Below, piece after piece: positions 23,088-32,094 of a DNA stretch of 39,076 bases. Positions within the stretch are counted from its first letter, which is position 1. Every line of letters begins with the position of its first letter. The notes beneath the pieces were generated by a model that made no database searches, was not told the DNA's origin, and saw only the letters and a list, made by a program, of their open reading frames with translations. The stretch lies in NCBI GenBank assembly GCA_002238585.1, contig MPMQ01000025.1, positions 1 through 39,076 of the forward strand, written 5' to 3'. This DNA comes from Kistimonas sp. bin40 (lineage in GTDB: Bacteria > Pseudomonadota > Gammaproteobacteria > Pseudomonadales > Endozoicomonadaceae). The position numbers and the translations under genes were made by a program.

Positions 23088-25130
23088 ATGCAACCTTCCG
23101 TTTCTGGCATCTCTTCTGGTGCTTCAGCTTCGTTTCATGCGGGAACATCCCCGCAAACTGAATCTTTCATGCCGGTACAGGCTGACAGCAGCTCGCCGCA
23201 GATTCCTTCCGGTCGGGATCAACAGCGCTGTGCCGAAAGCTCCCTTGCCATCCGGACCATTCGTCCGCTCGCCAGCGAGGAGACCAGCTGTCCCGGCAAG
23301 GATGTGCTCAGAGCCCTGCTGCAGGGTATGAGCGATATGGAACCCCTGGGGCTGGGCATGGGGCTGGGCGTGTCGGCAGCTGTGCTGCTGGCCGATGCAC
23401 AATGGACGGATGCTTTTTTCAAGATGCGCGGCCTGTTGCGCCTGACAGACTTTCCCCTGTCCCTCGAGCAACTGTCAGATGTGTTGGAACAGCCTCCGGT
23501 CCGCGCTTACGAAACAGCCGCGCAAGTCAGAGCCCTGGCCCGGTCCAGAGACGTGGACTGGTTGGTCGATCAATATGACCCCTTGTGTGATGAGCTTGCA
23601 AGATTGCTGGTGCCGCTGGCAGGCGAGCCAGAGATGGCGGAGCTGGCACAAACCCTTGGTGTGGCAGAATTTGAGTTTATGGCCATTGGCCTGCTGTTCT
23701 GCCGTGGTGACACGAAGCGGTGGAATACAGTGAAAGTCGCCCTGGATCGCGGCTTCGCCGGCTGGCAAGAGCAACAGCCGCCCCCCCGGACTGCCCGCAC
23801 CTGTGGGGACTGGCTGGAGGTTTTCGCCCGGTCAGGTGCCAGTGCCGACGCCCTGCAGCACATTGCCCGCTGCTGGGAGCTGGCGCCACCATCGGGCTGC
23901 GCTGGCTGGACGGACTACTTGCAGGCGTTGCGTGAAAGTATCGCCACCCAGGTTGTGCGTGAGCATCAGCAACATCCTGACGCCCCGGTGCCGCTGCAAC
24001 AGGCATGGATTCTGGTGCATGCCTATGCTGCGCGGCCCGCCTTTTCTCTGGCACTCGATGACGCCACCGATCCTTTTTCTCTGGAACCGGATGATCGCCA
24101 TCTGGGCGGGCTGGTCAGTCTGCTGCGTCACGCACAAGAACGGGGGCCGCAGGCCAACAGCATCAGCTGGTCGCGTCTGTGCCGTCTGGCGCACTACGGC
24201 TGTGCGGACCCGTGTTTTGCAACGCGTGTTGAGCTGGCCCCACCCGCACCGGAAACCGTTTCCCGCCGCCTGCTTCCTGCGGATTTGCTGCGCCTGGTTG
24301 AAGAACCTTGTGCGCAACAGCAGGCGTGGGCAGCGGCCGCTGCTCTGGGGGTGGGTGCGCTGCCGGTGGACCCTGAGGCCCGGCGGCAGCAGGTTCCGGA
24401 GCGCGATGCGGCCCTGGTTATCTGGCGGCGTATCTACAACCGGGTGCCCTGGCTGGAAACAGGTCATCTGGTGCAGTTGCTGCGCGTGCTGGCCGGGGAA
24501 CAGCGGATAGAAAAATTGACGGGCCATGCCGACAGCCGGTGCTGGCCTGCGGCCTTTGTGAGCGAGCATTCAGCGCGTGCCGCCCAGTTCCTGAACCTGG
24601 CACAAGTCCTTGAACAGCACCCGGAACGGGCGCAGGCATTCATCCGCATGAAGCATGTCAACCTGCGCCTGAGTTACCTTGCGCCCGTTGGCACGGCGGC
24701 CAGCTGGCGATTGTTGAACGGCCTGGCATTTGATCCCTTGTTGCTGCGCGCCGCACGCAGTTTCCTGAGCCCGGGCGGGCAGCCGCCATCGCTGCCGCTG
24801 GTTGCTGCTGCGGATGAGGATGGCCTGGAAAAGAATGCTGAAGGCTATCCCTGTGACTACGTTTGTCCGCTTTCCCGGGATTACATGGATGATCCGGTGG
24901 CCATCCTTGAGGGGAACGGCCGCAGGCGTTATTTCAGCAGACAGTGTCTGTTTGAATCCCTCATAGTGGCGGGGCCATTCAATCCGTTGACACGTGAGCG
25001 CTTGTCGCTGGAAGAGGTTCCCGCCGTGGATGTTGAACATCTGGCGCGTATTCATGCATGGCGCGTGAAGCATCCTGAGCTGGAAGAGGAAGGCCGTGCC
25101 TTTGTGCCACCAGGGCGTCAGGGAACTTGA
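23088..25130 (+). CDS. Array unit 10: U-box protein
   Basis: A 680-residue protein from ATG 23088; CCTGGAG lies 7-13 bases upstream. Residues 1-50 are Ser/Pro/Gln-rich (MQPSVSGISSGASASFHAGT). Positions of family features: SLAIRTIRPL 52-61; PLGLGMGLGVSAAVLL 86-101; PLSLEQLSDVLEQPPVRAYE 123-142; TCGDWLEVFARSGASADAL 238-256; VPLQQAWILVHAYAARPAFS 301-320; RRLLPADLLRLVEE 393-406; AALGVGALPV 418-427; PWLETGHLVQLLRVL 454-468; WRLLNGLAFDPLLLRA 540-555; U-box 589-665 with YVCPLSRDYMDDPVAI, YFSRQCLFESL, GPFNPLTRERLS and HLARIHAWRVKHPELEEE. It ends GRQGT. The N-terminus has no hydrophobic signal peptide; a Ser/Thr/Pro-rich start fits type III or IV secreted effectors but does not prove it. Confidence 0.9.
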   Translation: MQPSVSGISSGASASFHAGTSPQTESFMPVQADSSSPQIPSGRDQQRCAESSLAIRTIRPLASEETSCPGKDVLRALLQGMSDMEPLGLGMGLGVSAAVLLADAQWTDAFFKMRGLLRLTDFPLSLEQLSDVLEQPPVRAYETAAQVRALARSRDVDWLVDQYDPLCDELARLLVPLAGEPEMAELAQTLGVAEFEFMAIGLLFCRGDTKRWNTVKVALDRGFAGWQEQQPPPRTARTCGDWLEVFARSGASADALQHIARCWELAPPSGCAGWTDYLQALRESIATQVVREHQQHPDAPVPLQQAWILVHAYAARPAFSLALDDATDPFSLEPDDRHLGGLVSLLRHAQERGPQANSISWSRLCRLAHYGCADPCFATRVELAPPAPETVSRRLLPADLLRLVEEPCAQQQAWAAAAALGVGALPVDPEARRQQVPERDAALVIWRRIYNRVPWLETGHLVQLLRVLAGEQRIEKLTGHADSRCWPAAFVSEHSARAAQFLNLAQVLEQHPERAQAFIRMKHVNLRLSYLAPVGTAASWRLLNGLAFDPLLLRAARSFLSPGGQPPSLPLVAAADEDGLEKNAEGYPCDYVCPLSRDYMDDPVAILEGNGRRRYFSRQCLFESLIVAGPFNPLTRERLSLEEVPAVDVEHLARIHAWRVKHPELEEEGRAFVPPGRQGT

Positions 25131-25235
25131 ACCGCCCGTGTGAGTCCAACCTGCAGGGCTGGACGCCCGTATGGGTGGCGTCCAGAAATTTTCCTGGCGA
25201 GAACCCGGTGGCGGTGACCCTGGAGTAATGTTGCT
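25131..25235 (+). repeat. Conserved spacer element, copy before collapsed unit 11
   Basis: Same blocks as at 22985-23087 (GTGTGAGTCCAACCTG, GGGCTGGACGCCCG, GGGTGGCGTCCAG, TGGCGAGAACCCGGTGG, CCCTGGAG) followed by the ATG at 25236. It still looks functional although the gene behind it is not. Confidence 0.75.
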
Positions 25236-25540
25236 ATGCAAAAAACGAATCCTGGCACTTCTCCGGGCGCTTTATTGCCGACTTGTTCGGGAACCTTGGC
25301 CAGACCTGGCGCGGTCGCGGCGACACAGGCACTGTGCCGCAGATTTCTCCTGACCGGGACCAGCCGTTTGTTGCGGCTCAGTCTCTTGCCATCAGGCGTG
25401 TTCGTCCCCGGACCAATCAAGCACAAAGCATCCCCGCCAGAGGCGTGGTGGATAAGCTGTTGTTTGGTGTGGACACAAGAAAAACAGAGCCCCTGGCGCT
25501 GGGTACAGGGCATAGGGTTGGCAGGTTGCAGGGAATTTGA
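25236..25540 (+). pseudogene. Array unit 11: collapsed unit (5' end joined to last codons)
   Basis: It opens MQKTNPGTSPGALLPTCSGT from ATG 25236. The homology then continues in another frame, VPQISPDRDQPFVAAQ then SLAIRRVRPRTNQAQSIPAR, so there is a frameshift near 25315-25335. After TEPLALGTGHRVG, which aligns with EPLGLGMGLGV of unit 10, the next codons are GRLQGI and TGA, matching the final GRQGT-stop of unit 10, and the following bases (CAGGGAATTTGAGCAGCA) match gene ends in this block (CAGGGAACTTGAACCGCC). The whole core and U-box are therefore missing, removed by a deletion of roughly 1.7 kb judged from the length of neighbouring units. A non-functional remnant. Confidence 0.82.
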
Positions 25541-25641
25541 GCAGCAACTGTGGATCCCATCCGCCGGGCTGCGCGCATGCATCGTTGTACGCGGGAAATA
25601 ATCCTTGCGCAGACGACTACGATGCCCCTTGAGGAAATGTC

Positions 25642-27717
25642 ATGCACAACACAAGCCGAAGTACCTCGCCGGCTGTTCCCTCTCCGCTTTGTGCGGGAAC
25701 CGCATCGCAAGCTCCCCTGGTGTCGGCACAGACCAGGGAGGCGGTACAACAGCTGGCTGCCAGTTGCGATCAGCAGGCTGTGCCGGAACGCTCTCTTGCC
25801 ATCAGGAGCATTCGTCCCCTGACAAGCCCATCACAACCTTGCCCTGGCAAGGATGTCATCAAAGACCTGCTGCGAACCCTGCCACCTGAAGTGGGCGAGA
25901 TAGAGCCCCTGTGTCTGGGTATGGGGCTGGGGTTGTCGGCCCGGCTTTTGCTGGGGGGTAATGCAATATGGGCGGACGCTTTTCGCAGGATGCTCATCCT
26001 GCTGCGCATGGCCGATTTTCCCTTGTCCATCAACAAGCTGTCAGATGCGCTGGAACAGCCTCCTGTGCGTGCTTTCGAGGTTGCACAGCAGGTCAGAGCC
26101 CTGGCCCGCTCCAAAGGCGTGGACCGGTTGGAGGATCGACACGAACCCTTATGGATTGAGATGGCAAGACTGCTGACGCCGCTGGCAGGAGGGCTGGACG
26201 AAGAGCAGCTGTTGGTGGCTCTGAGGGCGGGGGTGCCAGGACAGGAACTGGTGTTGCTGCTTGATCTTATGGCGCTTCATTTTCATTTCGTGCGCAGTGA
26301 CAGTGAGCGCCAGGATACAGTGGAAATGGCCCTGCATCGGAGTTTTGCCGCCTGGCGGGAGAAGGACAAAGTGCCCAGCTCGGCCCGCAGCTGTGAGGAC
26401 TGGCTGGAGCTGTTTGCGCGGTCGGGTGCCAGTGCCACTACCCTGGAGTACATCGCCAGCCAATGGGAGCTGGTGCCGCCGACGGGCTGCGCCGACTGGG
26501 CGGATTACTTGCAGGTTCTGGGTGAAAGTGCCGCCACCAGGCTGTTGCGTGCGCATCAGCAACGGCCTGACGCCCGCGTCCCTTTGGGACAGCTGTGGCT
26601 TCTGGTGCATAACTACAGTCGGCAGCCCGCTTTTGCTTTGGCACTGGATGAGGCGACGGATCCCGATTTTATGGAGCCGGATTGTCGCCATCTGCATGGA
26701 CTTGTCAGCCTGCTGCACCATGCGCAAGGGGAGACAGCAGGAGCCAAAAGCATCAGCTGGTCGAGTCTGTGCGCTCTGGCGCGCCATGGCTGTGTGGACC
26801 CGTGTTTTGCTGCCCGTATCGAGCAGGATTCTTCTCAAGAGCCAACCCGTTCCCGACGCTTGCGTCCTTCGGATTTGCTGTGCCTGGTTGAGGGGCCAGC
26901 TGCGCCGCAGCTGGCCTGGGCTGCGGCCGCTGTATTGGGGGTGGGTGCGCTGTCAGTCTGTTCCGGGCCGGATCACCAGAAGGTCCCTGTGCGCGACAGC
27001 GCTCTGGTTATCTGGCGGCGTATCTACAACCGGGTGCCCTGGCTGGAAACAGGACATCTGGTGCAGGTGTTGCGCTTGCTGGGTGGGGACGAGCTGGTGG
27101 AAAAATTGACGGGACATGCCGACCGTCACCGCAGGCCGGCGGCCTCAGTGAGCCAGCGTTCAGCGCGCTGTGCCGAATTTGTGGCCATGTTTGACGTGTT
27201 GCAACAGCAACCGGAATGGGTGCAGGCGTTCATCAATCTGAAGGCTGTGGATCAGCGCCTGAGCTACCTTGCGCCTGCGGGCACGGCTGAGAGCTGGCGG
27301 CTGTTGAACTGCCTGGCACTGGACCCCCTGCTGCTGGCAGCCTGGCGCAGTTTCGCGCACCAGAGCCGGACAGCGCCGCGTCCCCAGGCTGCGGCCCTGC
27401 ACGAGCAGGGACTTGAGCAGGATGCCGAAGGCTTGCCGCAGGACTATATGTGCCCGCTTTCCAGGGCGTACATGGATGATCCGGTGGCCATAGGTGCAGA
27501 GAACGACTGCTGGCACTATTTCAGCAGACACTATTTGCTGGAATCCCTGCAAAGGGCGGGGCCATTCAATCCGCTGACACGTGCGCCCTTGACCCGGGAA
27601 GCAGTGCCGGCAGTGGATGAGGAATATCGGTCGCGTATTCGTGCCTGGCGTGTGGCCCATCCAGAGCTGGAAGAGGAAGGCAAGCCCTTTGTGGCACCAG
27701 GCAGTCAGGGAACCTGA
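25642..27717 (+). CDS. Array unit 12: U-box protein
   Basis: A 691-residue protein from ATG 25642 (MHNTSRSTSPAVPSPLCAGT), with TTGAGGAAA about seven bases upstream. The spacer before it (25541-25641) is a diverged version of the block element. Family landmarks: SLAIRSIRPL, PLCLGMGLGLSARLLLGG, SCEDWLELFARSGASATTLE, VPLGQLWLLVHNYSRQPAF, RRLRPSDLLCLVEGPAAPQ, VLGVGALSV, PWLETGHLVQVLRLLGGDEL and WRLLNCLALDPLLLAAW. The U-box at about 602-686 reads YMCPLSRAYMDDPVAIGAE, YFSRHYLLESL, GPFNPLTRAPLTREAV, YRSRIRAWRVAHPELEEE. The core is closest to units 10 and 13, especially around LVIWRRIYNRVPWLETGHL. It ends GSQGT. Confidence 0.9.
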   Translation: MHNTSRSTSPAVPSPLCAGTASQAPLVSAQTREAVQQLAASCDQQAVPERSLAIRSIRPLTSPSQPCPGKDVIKDLLRTLPPEVGEIEPLCLGMGLGLSARLLLGGNAIWADAFRRMLILLRMADFPLSINKLSDALEQPPVRAFEVAQQVRALARSKGVDRLEDRHEPLWIEMARLLTPLAGGLDEEQLLVALRAGVPGQELVLLLDLMALHFHFVRSDSERQDTVEMALHRSFAAWREKDKVPSSARSCEDWLELFARSGASATTLEYIASQWELVPPTGCADWADYLQVLGESAATRLLRAHQQRPDARVPLGQLWLLVHNYSRQPAFALALDEATDPDFMEPDCRHLHGLVSLLHHAQGETAGAKSISWSSLCALARHGCVDPCFAARIEQDSSQEPTRSRRLRPSDLLCLVEGPAAPQLAWAAAAVLGVGALSVCSGPDHQKVPVRDSALVIWRRIYNRVPWLETGHLVQVLRLLGGDELVEKLTGHADRHRRPAASVSQRSARCAEFVAMFDVLQQQPEWVQAFINLKAVDQRLSYLAPAGTAESWRLLNCLALDPLLLAAWRSFAHQSRTAPRPQAAALHEQGLEQDAEGLPQDYMCPLSRAYMDDPVAIGAENDCWHYFSRHYLLESLQRAGPFNPLTRAPLTREAVPAVDEEYRSRIRAWRVAHPELEEEGKPFVAPGSQGT

Positions 27718-27819
27718 GCCGCCCGTGCGGGTCCAACTTACAGGACTGGGCTCGCGCATTGGTGGAGTCTGGAATCGATGCGGTCGCGAATCCGGCTGCA
27801 CTGCCCTGGAGTGGATTTT
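27718..27819 (+). repeat. Conserved spacer element, copy before unit 13
   Basis: GTGCGGGTCCAACTTAC, GGACTGGGCTCGCGCA, GGTGGAGTCTGG, GGTCGCGAATCCGGC and CCCTGGAGTGGATTTT precede the ATG at 27820. It is nearly the same as the copy before unit 10. Confidence 0.8.
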
Positions 27820-30800
27820 ATGCAAAGAACAACATGGAGTGCCGTCTCGGGTGCTCTGTCCCTGACAGCTTCGCCCAGGTCACCGGAAACGGCGTCTGTC
27901 AGCCCGGCACAGGTCGATGCCGGTGTGCCACAGCTTCCTGCCAATCGGGAGCAGCAGCCTGTGCCGGATCGTTCGCTTGCCATCCGGACCATTCGTCCCC
28001 GGACCGGCCCGGCACACAACTGCCCTGACAAAGGGGCCGTCAAAAACGTACTGAGAAGCTTGCCTGCCGAGCTGAACGACATGGACCCCCTGTGTCTGAG
28101 TTTGGGGCTGGGGTTGTCGGCTCATCTGTTGCTGTTTAATCAAGACCGGATCGATGCTTTTGTCAGGATGCGCGGTCTGCTGCGATCGGCACGCTTCCCC
28201 TTGTCCATCAAAGACCTGTCAGATGCCCTGGAAAAGCCTCCGGTGTGCGCTGGCGAAATAGCAGAGCAGGTCAGGGCCCTGGCGCGGTCCAGAGGTGTGG
28301 ACTGTCTGGCCAGTCGACGTGGACCTTTGTGTAATGCGTTCGCAAAACTCCTGGCGCCGCTGGCCGGCGAAGTAGACGAAAAGAAATTGTTGGAGGCTTT
28401 TGGAGCGGGTGCGCCAGAATGCCCACTTTTGTTGGAGCTCGATCTTGTGGTGCTCCGTTCTTTTTCCATGCTCGGTGACAATGAACGCTGGAATATGATG
28501 GAGGTCGTCCTGCATCTGGATGAGGCTGTCTGGAGAGCGCGAAACCGCCAGCAAAACGAAGAAGCACAGACGGCCCGCACCTGTGAAAACTGGCTGGAGT
28601 TGTTCGCCCGGTCAGGTGCCAGCGCTGATGCCCTGGCGCACATTGCCCGGCAATGGGAGCTCGAACCGCCGACGGGCTGCGCCGACTGGGCAGACTACTT
28701 GCAGGCGTTGTATGAAAGTATCGCCACCCGGGTGCTGCGTGAGCAGCAGCAAGATCCTCAGGCACCGGTCCTGCTGCAGGATGTGTGGCCTCTGGTGCAT
28801 GGCTACAGTCAACGGGTTGCTTTCTCTCTGGCGCTCGATGACGCCACGCATGCTGGTGTTCTGGAGTCGGGGCATCGTCACTTGAGCGGGTTTTTCAGCC
28901 TGCTGCGCCATGTCAAGCAACGCGAGCATCCGGGAAACATCAGTTGGTCGACGCTGTGCCGTCTGGCGCATCATGGCTGTGCTCAGCCGCATTTTGCGGC
29001 CCGTGTACCGCAAGACCCACGCGAACCGGAAACCCTTTCACGCCGCTTGCGTCCTTCGGATTTGCTGCGTCTGGTTGAGGGACCTGATGCGCAGCAGCTG
29101 GCATGGACAGCGGCAGCAGTACTGGGGGCAGGTGCGCCGCCGGTGTGTTCTGAGCCAGAGCAGCTCAAGAGCGCGCGACAAGACAATGCCCTGACCATCT
29201 GGCGGAGTATCTACAACCGGGTGCCCTGGCTGGAAACGGGGCATCTGGTGCAGGTGTTGCGCTTGCTGGGTGCGGAGGCTGCGGTGGCGAAATTGACGGC
29301 ACATGCGGACCCCCACCGCTGGCCTGCGGCCTCAGTGGGCGAGCAATCGGCGCGCTGTGCCGAACTGGTGGACCTGGTTGACGTCTTTCGCCAGCAACCG
29401 GAACGGGTGCAGGCGTTCATCACCTTGAAGGCTGTGGACCAGCGCTTTGGCTATCTTGCGCCTGCTGGCACGGCGCCGGGCTGGCGCTTGTTGAATTGTC
29501 TGGCACAAGATCCCCTGCTGCTGACAGCCTGGCGTAGTTTCGTCAAGCCGGAGCGGATCGGGCCGCAGACCCTGGCCGGTGCCGGGGAACCGGCATGGCC
29601 AGTGCCGGTCCAGGCCGCCGGAGCGAACCTGTGGATGGGTGGCGTGCGCACATCATCCGGGCACGCAGCCGACCGCAGTGGTCCCGCGCCAGATGTTGAG
29701 CAAAACACCGGTCCGGGCATCGCTTCAGGGGTTTCTTCAGGGGCTTTATCTCCGGTCCGCCCGGCCAGCCCATCGACAATGGCGTCTGTCATGCCGGCTT
29801 CGGCCGCCAGCAGCTTGCCGCAGATATTGTGCAGTCGTGCTCAGCAGCGCTTGCCGGATCCCTCTCTTGCCATCAGGACCATGGATCCGGCGACCGCAGT
29901 CCCTGACAGGGGTGCGTTGCTGGCCCTGCTACGTGACATGAGCGACATGGAGCCACTGCGTCTGGCTATGGGGCTGGGGTGGTCGGCGCATTTTATGCTG
30001 GCGAAGATCGGTTGGCTGGATCCTCTTGTCCAGGTGCGCGGCCTGCTGCGCCTGGCATCTTTTCCCTTGTCCCTGACGAAACTGTCAGCTGTTCTGGAAA
30101 GTCCTCCTGTGCGTGCCTATGAAATAGCAGCGCAGATCAGAGCCTGTGCCGCGGCCTGCAACACGGACCGGTTGGTCGATCGTGACACACCCTTGAGTGA
30201 TGCCTGCGCACGACTGCTGGCGCCGCTGGCAAACAGGATGAGGACAGGGAAACTGGTACAGGCTTTTGCTGTGCCGAACCGCCATCTTGAGGCCATGAAT
30301 CTCATTTTCATGCGCAGCAAGGCCGGGCGCTGGAATACAGTGGAAAGTGCCCTGGAGCAGGCCTTCGCCGCCGGAGAGCATTCAGGCCCGCCCTCAGCTG
30401 TCCGCACCTGTGAACACTGGCTGGAAGTCTTCGCCCGGTCGGGAGCCAGTGCTGACACCCTGGCGGCTGTGGCCCGGTGCTGGCGCCTGGTGCCGCCAGC
30501 CGGCTGTGCCAACTGGACGGACTACTTGCAGGCTTTGTGTGAAAGTACCGCCACCCGGGTACTGCGTGCGCAGCAGCAACATCCTGACGCCTCCGTCCCG
30601 GTGGAACAGGCGTGGCTTCTGGTGCATGGCTACGGGCAGCGGGCCGCTTTCGCTTTCGCACTGGATGAGGCGACAGATCCCGGGTTGCTTCTGCCTTGCG
30701 AACGGCATCTGGTCGGGCTGCTGAGCCTGCTGCGTCATGCGAAACAGCAGGGGCCGCAGGGAAACAGCATCAGCTGGTCGAGCCTGTGCCGTCTGGCGCA

Positions 30801-31722
30801 GCACGGCTGTGCGGACCCGTGTTTTGCGGCGCGTGTTGCGCTGGAGCCGCCCGCACCGGAAACCGTTTCCCGCCGCTTGCGTCCCTCGGATGTGCTGCGC
30901 CTGGTTGACGGGCCTGATGCACAGTCGGTGGCATGGATACTGGCCGCCGTGCTGGGAGTGGGCGCGCTGCCGGTTCGCCCTGAGTCAGAGCCACAGGTCC
31001 CGGTGCAAGACGCTGTGCTGGCGATCTGGCTGCGTATTTATCACCGGGTTCCCTGGCTTGAAACAGGCCACCTGGTGCAGGTGCTGCGCTTGCTGGATGG
31101 ACAGGAGCTGGTGGAAAAACTGACGGGACATGGCGACAGCCAGCACTGGCCTTGTGCGTCAGTGAGCAAGCATTCCGCGCGCTGTGCCGAACTGGTGAGC
31201 CTGGCTGAAGTCTTTCAACAGCAACCAGAACGGGTGCAGGCCTTCATTGACCTGAAGGCTGTGGATCAACGCTTCAGTTATCTGGCACCGACGGGTACGG
31301 CGGTGCGTTGGCGCTTGTTGAACTGCCTGGCACTTGATCCTTCGCTGCTGGCAGCCTGGCGTGATTTTGTAAACTACGGCGGGGCACCAGCGCTGGCAGC
31401 GGCCCTGAACGAGGAGGGATTGGAAATGAACGCAGGAGGTTACCCGAGTGATTACGTCTGTCCGCTTTCCAGGGAGTATATGGAGGACCCGGTGGCCATC
31501 GGGGAGAACGGCTGCAAACGCTATTTCAGCAGAGAATATCTGGTGCAATCCTTGCGCGTTGCGGGGCCTTTCAATCCGCTGACACGTATGCCCTTGTCTC
31601 CGGAAGAGGTTCCCGCAGTGGATGATGAACATCTGGCGCGTATCCGTGCATGGCGAGCGCGGCATCCTGAGCTGGAAGAGGAAGGTCAACCCTTTGAGTC
31701 TCCGTCCGCCGGAGCGCCATGA
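27820..31722 (+). CDS. Array unit 13: in-frame fusion of two units, single C-terminal U-box
   Basis: One open frame of 1300 residues from ATG 27820 (MQRTTWSAVSGALSLTASPR). It contains two complete family cores: the first at about 55-580 (SLAIRTIRPRTGPAHNCPD, TCENWLELFARSGASADALA, LETGHL near 470, WRLLNCLAQDPLLLTAW), the second at about 670-1200 (SLAIRTMDPATAVPD, TCEHWLEVFARSGASADTLA, LETGHL near 1078, WRLLNCLALDPSLLAAW). Only the second is followed by a U-box (about 1212-1290: YVCPLSREYMEDPVAIGEN, YFSREYLVQSL, GPFNPLTRMPLSPEEV, HLARIRAWRARHPELEEE). Residues about 590-627 are former intergenic DNA. The frame is continuous, so a double-core protein with one ligase domain is plausible; reading errors cannot be excluded. 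Twice the usual family length. Confidence 0.88.
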   Translation: MQRTTWSAVSGALSLTASPRSPETASVSPAQVDAGVPQLPANREQQPVPDRSLAIRTIRPRTGPAHNCPDKGAVKNVLRSLPAELNDMDPLCLSLGLGLSAHLLLFNQDRIDAFVRMRGLLRSARFPLSIKDLSDALEKPPVCAGEIAEQVRALARSRGVDCLASRRGPLCNAFAKLLAPLAGEVDEKKLLEAFGAGAPECPLLLELDLVVLRSFSMLGDNERWNMMEVVLHLDEAVWRARNRQQNEEAQTARTCENWLELFARSGASADALAHIARQWELEPPTGCADWADYLQALYESIATRVLREQQQDPQAPVLLQDVWPLVHGYSQRVAFSLALDDATHAGVLESGHRHLSGFFSLLRHVKQREHPGNISWSTLCRLAHHGCAQPHFAARVPQDPREPETLSRRLRPSDLLRLVEGPDAQQLAWTAAAVLGAGAPPVCSEPEQLKSARQDNALTIWRSIYNRVPWLETGHLVQVLRLLGAEAAVAKLTAHADPHRWPAASVGEQSARCAELVDLVDVFRQQPERVQAFITLKAVDQRFGYLAPAGTAPGWRLLNCLAQDPLLLTAWRSFVKPERIGPQTLAGAGEPAWPVPVQAAGANLWMGGVRTSSGHAADRSGPAPDVEQNTGPGIASGVSSGALSPVRPASPSTMASVMPASAASSLPQILCSRAQQRLPDPSLAIRTMDPATAVPDRGALLALLRDMSDMEPLRLAMGLGWSAHFMLAKIGWLDPLVQVRGLLRLASFPLSLTKLSAVLESPPVRAYEIAAQIRACAAACNTDRLVDRDTPLSDACARLLAPLANRMRTGKLVQAFAVPNRHLEAMNLIFMRSKAGRWNTVESALEQAFAAGEHSGPPSAVRTCEHWLEVFARSGASADTLAAVARCWRLVPPAGCANWTDYLQALCESTATRVLRAQQQHPDASVPVEQAWLLVHGYGQRAAFAFALDEATDPGLLLPCERHLVGLLSLLRHAKQQGPQGNSISWSSLCRLAQHGCADPCFAARVALEPPAPETVSRRLRPSDVLRLVDGPDAQSVAWILAAVLGVGALPVRPESEPQVPVQDAVLAIWLRIYHRVPWLETGHLVQVLRLLDGQELVEKLTGHGDSQHWPCASVSKHSARCAELVSLAEVFQQQPERVQAFIDLKAVDQRFSYLAPTGTAVRWRLLNCLALDPSLLAAWRDFVNYGGAPALAAALNEEGLEMNAGGYPSDYVCPLSREYMEDPVAIGENGCKRYFSREYLVQSLRVAGPFNPLTRMPLSPEEVPAVDDEHLARIRAWRARHPELEEEGQPFESPSAGAP
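29585..29700 (+). other. Translated remnant of an old gene boundary inside unit 13
   Basis: GGGGAACCGGC...GTGCCGGTCCA matches the usual gene end and spacer start (GGGAACCTGAGC...GTGCGGGTCCA), with the stop TGA replaced. Further on, GAACCTGTGGATGGGTGGCG matches the next spacer block, and at 29698 GAGCAAAACACCGGTCC stands where other units have ATGCAAAACA. The old stop, spacer and start are now read as protein. Confidence 0.8.
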
Positions 31723-32094
31723 TGCGGGCCGGTACCTGTCATTGAACGGCTGCCGTTACAGCATCAGCAGCGGGAAAATGCGTGAAACTTCCGTGGATGG
31801 CGCAGTCTTGTTGCTGCGGTGGATGAAACCTGGCCCTGGTCCGGGCCTTGCCTGTATGACAGCCTGAACCGGAACAAAAGGGGAGGCAGCCGGTGCCACC
31901 AGACGACAGGGAACACTGGCGCGGTCTGTGTGTCCAACGTCTGTGTATCCAACGCCTGCGCGAGAGACAGAGCCGGGTGTGTCCTGATGTCATTTCCTGA
32001 CGGGCTCACCCTGTTGTCAGAAGTTGCGCACCGACACAGTTCGCGCCTCAGCCTGTTGCAGTGCTGGGCTTGAGTCACTCAGGAAGGGTCTCTT
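31723..32094. other. Spacer and leader of unit 14
   Basis: 372 bases with no supported gene. A part at about 31850-31912 (CCTGTATGACAGCCTGAACC, GCCGGTGCCACC) resembles the region before unit 16 (CCTGTACGACAACCTGAAGC, GCCGGCGCCACC), so it is a diverged member of the same leader type. A short repeat TGTGTxTCCAACG occurs twice near 31927-31950. AGGAAGGG about 6-13 bases before 32095 is the ribosome-binding site. Confidence 0.55.
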
